A DNA stretch of 62,042 bases from assembly GCA_043812935.1 (NCBI GenBank), contig JBDRLO010000076.1:1-62042 (forward strand), in the 5' to 3' direction. Made by a program: the position numbers and the translations under genes. Below are positions 59,759 through 62,042 of this stretch, one piece after another. Under the pieces are notes generated by a model, which saw nothing but the letters and a program-made list of their open reading frames with translations, did no database searches and was not told the DNA's origin. Origin of the DNA: JBDRNE01 sp043812935. GTDB taxonomy: Bacteria; Omnitrophota; Gorgyraeia; Tantalellales; Tantalellaceae. Each line of letters begins with the position of its first letter. Position 1 is the stretch's first letter.

Positions 59759-61030
59759 ATGTATGAAAACTATAAAACAAAAAATGGATTAAGGATATTA
59801 GCATCGTCAATGCCGCATATGAGTTCAGTATCTTTAAGTATATGGATCGGTGTGGGCGGGCGTTATGAATCAAAAAAACAAAGCGGTATAAGTCATCTTG
59901 TGGAACATATGCTTTTTAAAGGTACTTATGCAAGGACTGCCAAACAGCTTAAAGAAGCTGTCGAGGGTGTGGGCGGGGCTTTTAACGGTTTTACATCAGA
60001 TGAAGTAACTTGTTATATGGTGAAAGTACCCAGTGAATATATGGAACTGGGAGTAGATATTTTATCGGATATGGTTTTAAATGCAAAATTTGATCAGGAA
60101 GATCTTTTGAAAGAAAAGTATGTTGTTTGTGAAGAAATAAAAATGTATAGGGATCAGCCGTCAGAGCATGTATTAGATATCCTAAACGAAATAATGTGGC
60201 CGAATAACGCGTTGGGAAGGCCTCTCACGGGAACTAGTGAAACTGTTAACAATTTGTCCATGGATGAGCTTAAAAAGTTTAAAGAAACTTATTATCATCC
60301 CGCGAATATTGCGGTTATTGCGGCCGGCAATGTTAATATAAAGAAGTTTTTTAACTATACGGCAGAAAGATTTGAAAAGACAAAAAAGAAAAAGGTTTTT
60401 TCTTTTACATCTCCAAAAGTCAGTCAGAATAAAGCGAATTTTAAAGTGTGTCGAGAAAATATAAAACAAACGCATATCGCAATGGGGTTTCATGCTGAAG
60501 ATCGTAGTGAAAGAGAAAAGTTTGCGATAAAACTTATGAACATAATTTTCGGCGGGAATATGTCTTCGCGTCTTTTTGAAGAATTACGTGAAAAATACGG
60601 GCTTTGTTATGATATCTCTTCTTCATATAAACGGCACAGTGATAAAGGGGAGATACATATACATGCCGGAGTAGACAGCAAAAACGCGGTTCGTTCGGTT
60701 ATTGCCATATTGGATGAAATAAAAAAGATGAGAGATCTGGGGGTTACGGAGGAAGAACTTGTCCGTGCGAAAAAATATACGAAAGGACAGTTTTTACTTG
60801 CTATGGAAGCGACTTCATCAAGGATGTTGTGGCTTGGGGATAGAATTATGGTGCACAATCGTATTCCCGAAGTAAAAGACGTATTGAAAAACATCGACGC
60901 AGTAACAATAGATGATATAGAAAAAGTTTGTAAGAATATTTTTAAAACTTCTTTAGCTAATTTATCAATGGTAGGCAAACTTGGCGAGAGCGAAAGAAAT
61001 AAAATAAAGAAAGAATTAAATATGTTATGA
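59759..61030 (+). CDS. M16 family zinc metallopeptidase
   Basis: Pitrilysin/processing-peptidase family protease. 423 aa from ATG 59759, which follows AAGGA; an in-frame GTG at 59735 lies in repeat DNA. Inverted zinc motif HLVEHMLFKGT (HxxEH), with the third ligand Glu about 75 residues later in EEIKMYRD. The C-terminal M16 domain has HIAMGFHAEDRSEREKFA, FGGNMSSRLFEELREKYGLCY and the Arg/Tyr pair. No signal peptide, so it is likely cytoplasmic, like the Bacillus YmxG/MPP-beta-like proteins. Its ATGA overlap with the M50 protease gene implies coupling. Confidence 0.94.
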   Translation: MYENYKTKNGLRILASSMPHMSSVSLSIWIGVGGRYESKKQSGISHLVEHMLFKGTYARTAKQLKEAVEGVGGAFNGFTSDEVTCYMVKVPSEYMELGVDILSDMVLNAKFDQEDLLKEKYVVCEEIKMYRDQPSEHVLDILNEIMWPNNALGRPLTGTSETVNNLSMDELKKFKETYYHPANIAVIAAGNVNIKKFFNYTAERFEKTKKKKVFSFTSPKVSQNKANFKVCRENIKQTHIAMGFHAEDRSEREKFAIKLMNIIFGGNMSSRLFEELREKYGLCYDISSSYKRHSDKGEIHIHAGVDSKNAVRSVIAILDEIKKMRDLGVTEEELVRAKKYTKGQFLLAMEATSSRMLWLGDRIMVHNRIPEVKDVLKNIDAVTIDDIEKVCKNIFKTSLANLSMVGKLGESERNKIKKELNML

Positions 61031-62042
61031 AGGGGACTTTTCGCTTAACTAAAGTTTTGGGTATAGATATAGACATACATATTACTTTTTTTCTGCTGCT
61101 TGGTTTTTTCTTTTTGTTTTTTGGAATTAAAGGTCTTGTTTTAATAGTCGGTATATTCTTTTTTGTGACTGTGCATGAGCTGTGTCATAGTGTGGTCGCG
61201 GCAAAATTTGGGATAAAAGTAAAACGCATAACGCTTTTGCCTATTGGCGGAGTAGCTTCTATGCCGGAAATTCCCGCTAAACCTTATCAGGAACTTTTGA
61301 TATCCCTTGCCGGTCCGTTATCGAATATTCTGATAGTTGTTGTTTTTTATTATCCGTTATATATCCTGTTAGGCGAAGAAACATTGCTGTATCCGCTTAA
61401 GGTTCTTACAGGCCAGGCCAAGTATGCTGGGCAGTTTAATGTTATCGCCCATATATACTGGATAAATCTTGTTCTTGCTGTTTTTAATATGATACCGGCG
61501 TTTCCCATGGACGGGGGACGTATTTTACGCGCTGTTTTATCTTACAGTATGGATCGTAGAAAAGCTACGCGCATAGCGGTTAAACTTGGGCATATATTTG
61601 CACTGATTTTTGCGTATTTCGGGATAGTATACGGTAATATCTTCCTTTTACTTATTGCGGTTTTTGTTTATATGGCAGCTACAAGTGAAGGATTGCATGT
61701 ATCGGTTACGGAAACAATAAAGAATTATAGAGTAAAAGATGTATTGCCGGAAAAGTATGTTTATGTTAATTGCCGTACATCACTTGCAAAGATTTTAGAA
61801 CTGGTTTTTCATACCCATCAGGAAGATTATCCTGTTCTTGAAGCCGGTCGTTTGAAAGGTATTGTTACGCGAAAAGAGATAATCCGTGCGATACATGAAA
61901 AAGGAAAAAACGTAACAGCGGATTATATTATGCGTAAAGATATTCCGCCTGTGAAAGTAAATGAAAAGCTTCATATTGTACAAAAAATGATGCAAAATTA
62001 TAGTACACATGCAATGCCGGTTCGAAGAAACGACGAAATAGT
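61027..62042 (+). CDS. Site-2-protease family (M50) zinc metalloprotease with CBS domains, 3' end outside window
   Basis: The frame starts at ATG 61027, overlapping the previous stop (ATGA), and is still open at the window edge, with about 338 codons visible. Multi-pass membrane protein. Zinc site HELCH (His50, Glu51, His54) within a transmembrane helix, PIGGVASMPEIP, SLAGPLSN, and the third ligand Asp162 in NMIPAFPMDGGRILRAVL: all S2P residues are present. From about residue 230 a CBS-domain pair follows (VKDVLPEKYVYVN..., then ADYIMRKDIPPVKVN); the second is cut by the edge. This is the SpoIVFB/Rip3-type architecture, in which CBS domains are proposed to sense nucleotides. Substrate unknown; cleavage of a membrane-bound regulator is typical. 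Confidence 0.93.
   Translation, partial: MKGTFRLTKVLGIDIDIHITFFLLLGFFFLFFGIKGLVLIVGIFFFVTVHELCHSVVAAKFGIKVKRITLLPIGGVASMPEIPAKPYQELLISLAGPLSNILIVVVFYYPLYILLGEETLLYPLKVLTGQAKYAGQFNVIAHIYWINLVLAVFNMIPAFPMDGGRILRAVLSYSMDRRKATRIAVKLGHIFALIFAYFGIVYGNIFLLLIAVFVYMAATSEGLHVSVTETIKNYRVKDVLPEKYVYVNCRTSLAKILELVFHTHQEDYPVLEAGRLKGIVTRKEIIRAIHEKGKNVTADYIMRKDIPPVKVNEKLHIVQKMMQNYSTHAMPVRRNDEI

Overview
The window is a piece of a Gram-negative, AT-rich, strongly coding chromosome. The evidence for a Gram-negative cell is an RND efflux pump with an outer-membrane lipoprotein, together with many Sec signal peptides. Giant exported mosaic proteins, an anaerobic-looking electron-bifurcating Etf module and intergenic spaces filled with short degenerate repeats suggest an uncultured Omnitrophota-like (OP3, PVC-related) bacterium. 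That placement is an inference from gene style; the window has no rRNA gene.

Layout. 1-2271: 3' end of a large protein of unknown function. 2484-8462: TolC-like lipoprotein, membrane fusion protein and RND permease, a complete tripartite pump. 8655-22524: large exported proteins (1506, 1315 and 535 aa) of unknown role, interleaved with a duplicated small membrane protein, an aldo/keto reductase and a GH1 glycosidase. 22728-28513: fabG-acpP-fabF followed by acyl-CoA dehydrogenase, etfB and a ferredoxin-fused etfA, the gene order of a caffeyl-CoA-reductase-type bifurcating complex. 28662-33983: small MerR-like protein, smc, and a convergent GAF-GGDEF diguanylate cyclase. 34325-41146: a 2273-aa exported mosaic protein with an HExxH motif, TPR-like helices, a Fic-like motif and two tandem methyltransferase-like domains. 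41147-41615: a 67-unit heptanucleotide tandem array.

41703-47289 is a classic DNA-repair and housekeeping block (cinA/pncC, thpR, recA, recX, alaS). It runs into a long same-strand amino-acid biosynthesis block: hisD-hisB-hisH-hisA-hisF-hisI, then a full trpE-G-D-C-F-B-A set. The window ends with ruvX, an M16 protease and an M50 site-2-type protease cut by the right edge. hisG, hisC and hisE are not here. trpE has an apparent one-base frameshift at its 3' end: the shifted frame continues the family C-terminus and restores an ATGA overlap with trpG.

The most distinctive feature is the intergenic DNA. Several families of short words recur: (i) a heptamer NNACACG; (ii) an octamer around GGTTAGCC; (iii) a directional hairpin built on GGACAGGC/GCCTGTCC; (iv) a GTAGGGGAGGG hairpin that occurs with and without a ~33-nt insert; (v) GGACAGCTRCCATTT hairpins; (vi) GTGAATA-type strings. 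They sit between genes inside operons, often directly at stop codons, and in at least four genes they contain the stop codon itself. The second theme is giant exported proteins carrying degenerate versions of normally cytoplasmic domains (GGDEF-like, Fic-like, methyltransferase-like, J-like).

No tRNA, rRNA, CRISPR array, transposase or phage gene was recognised.
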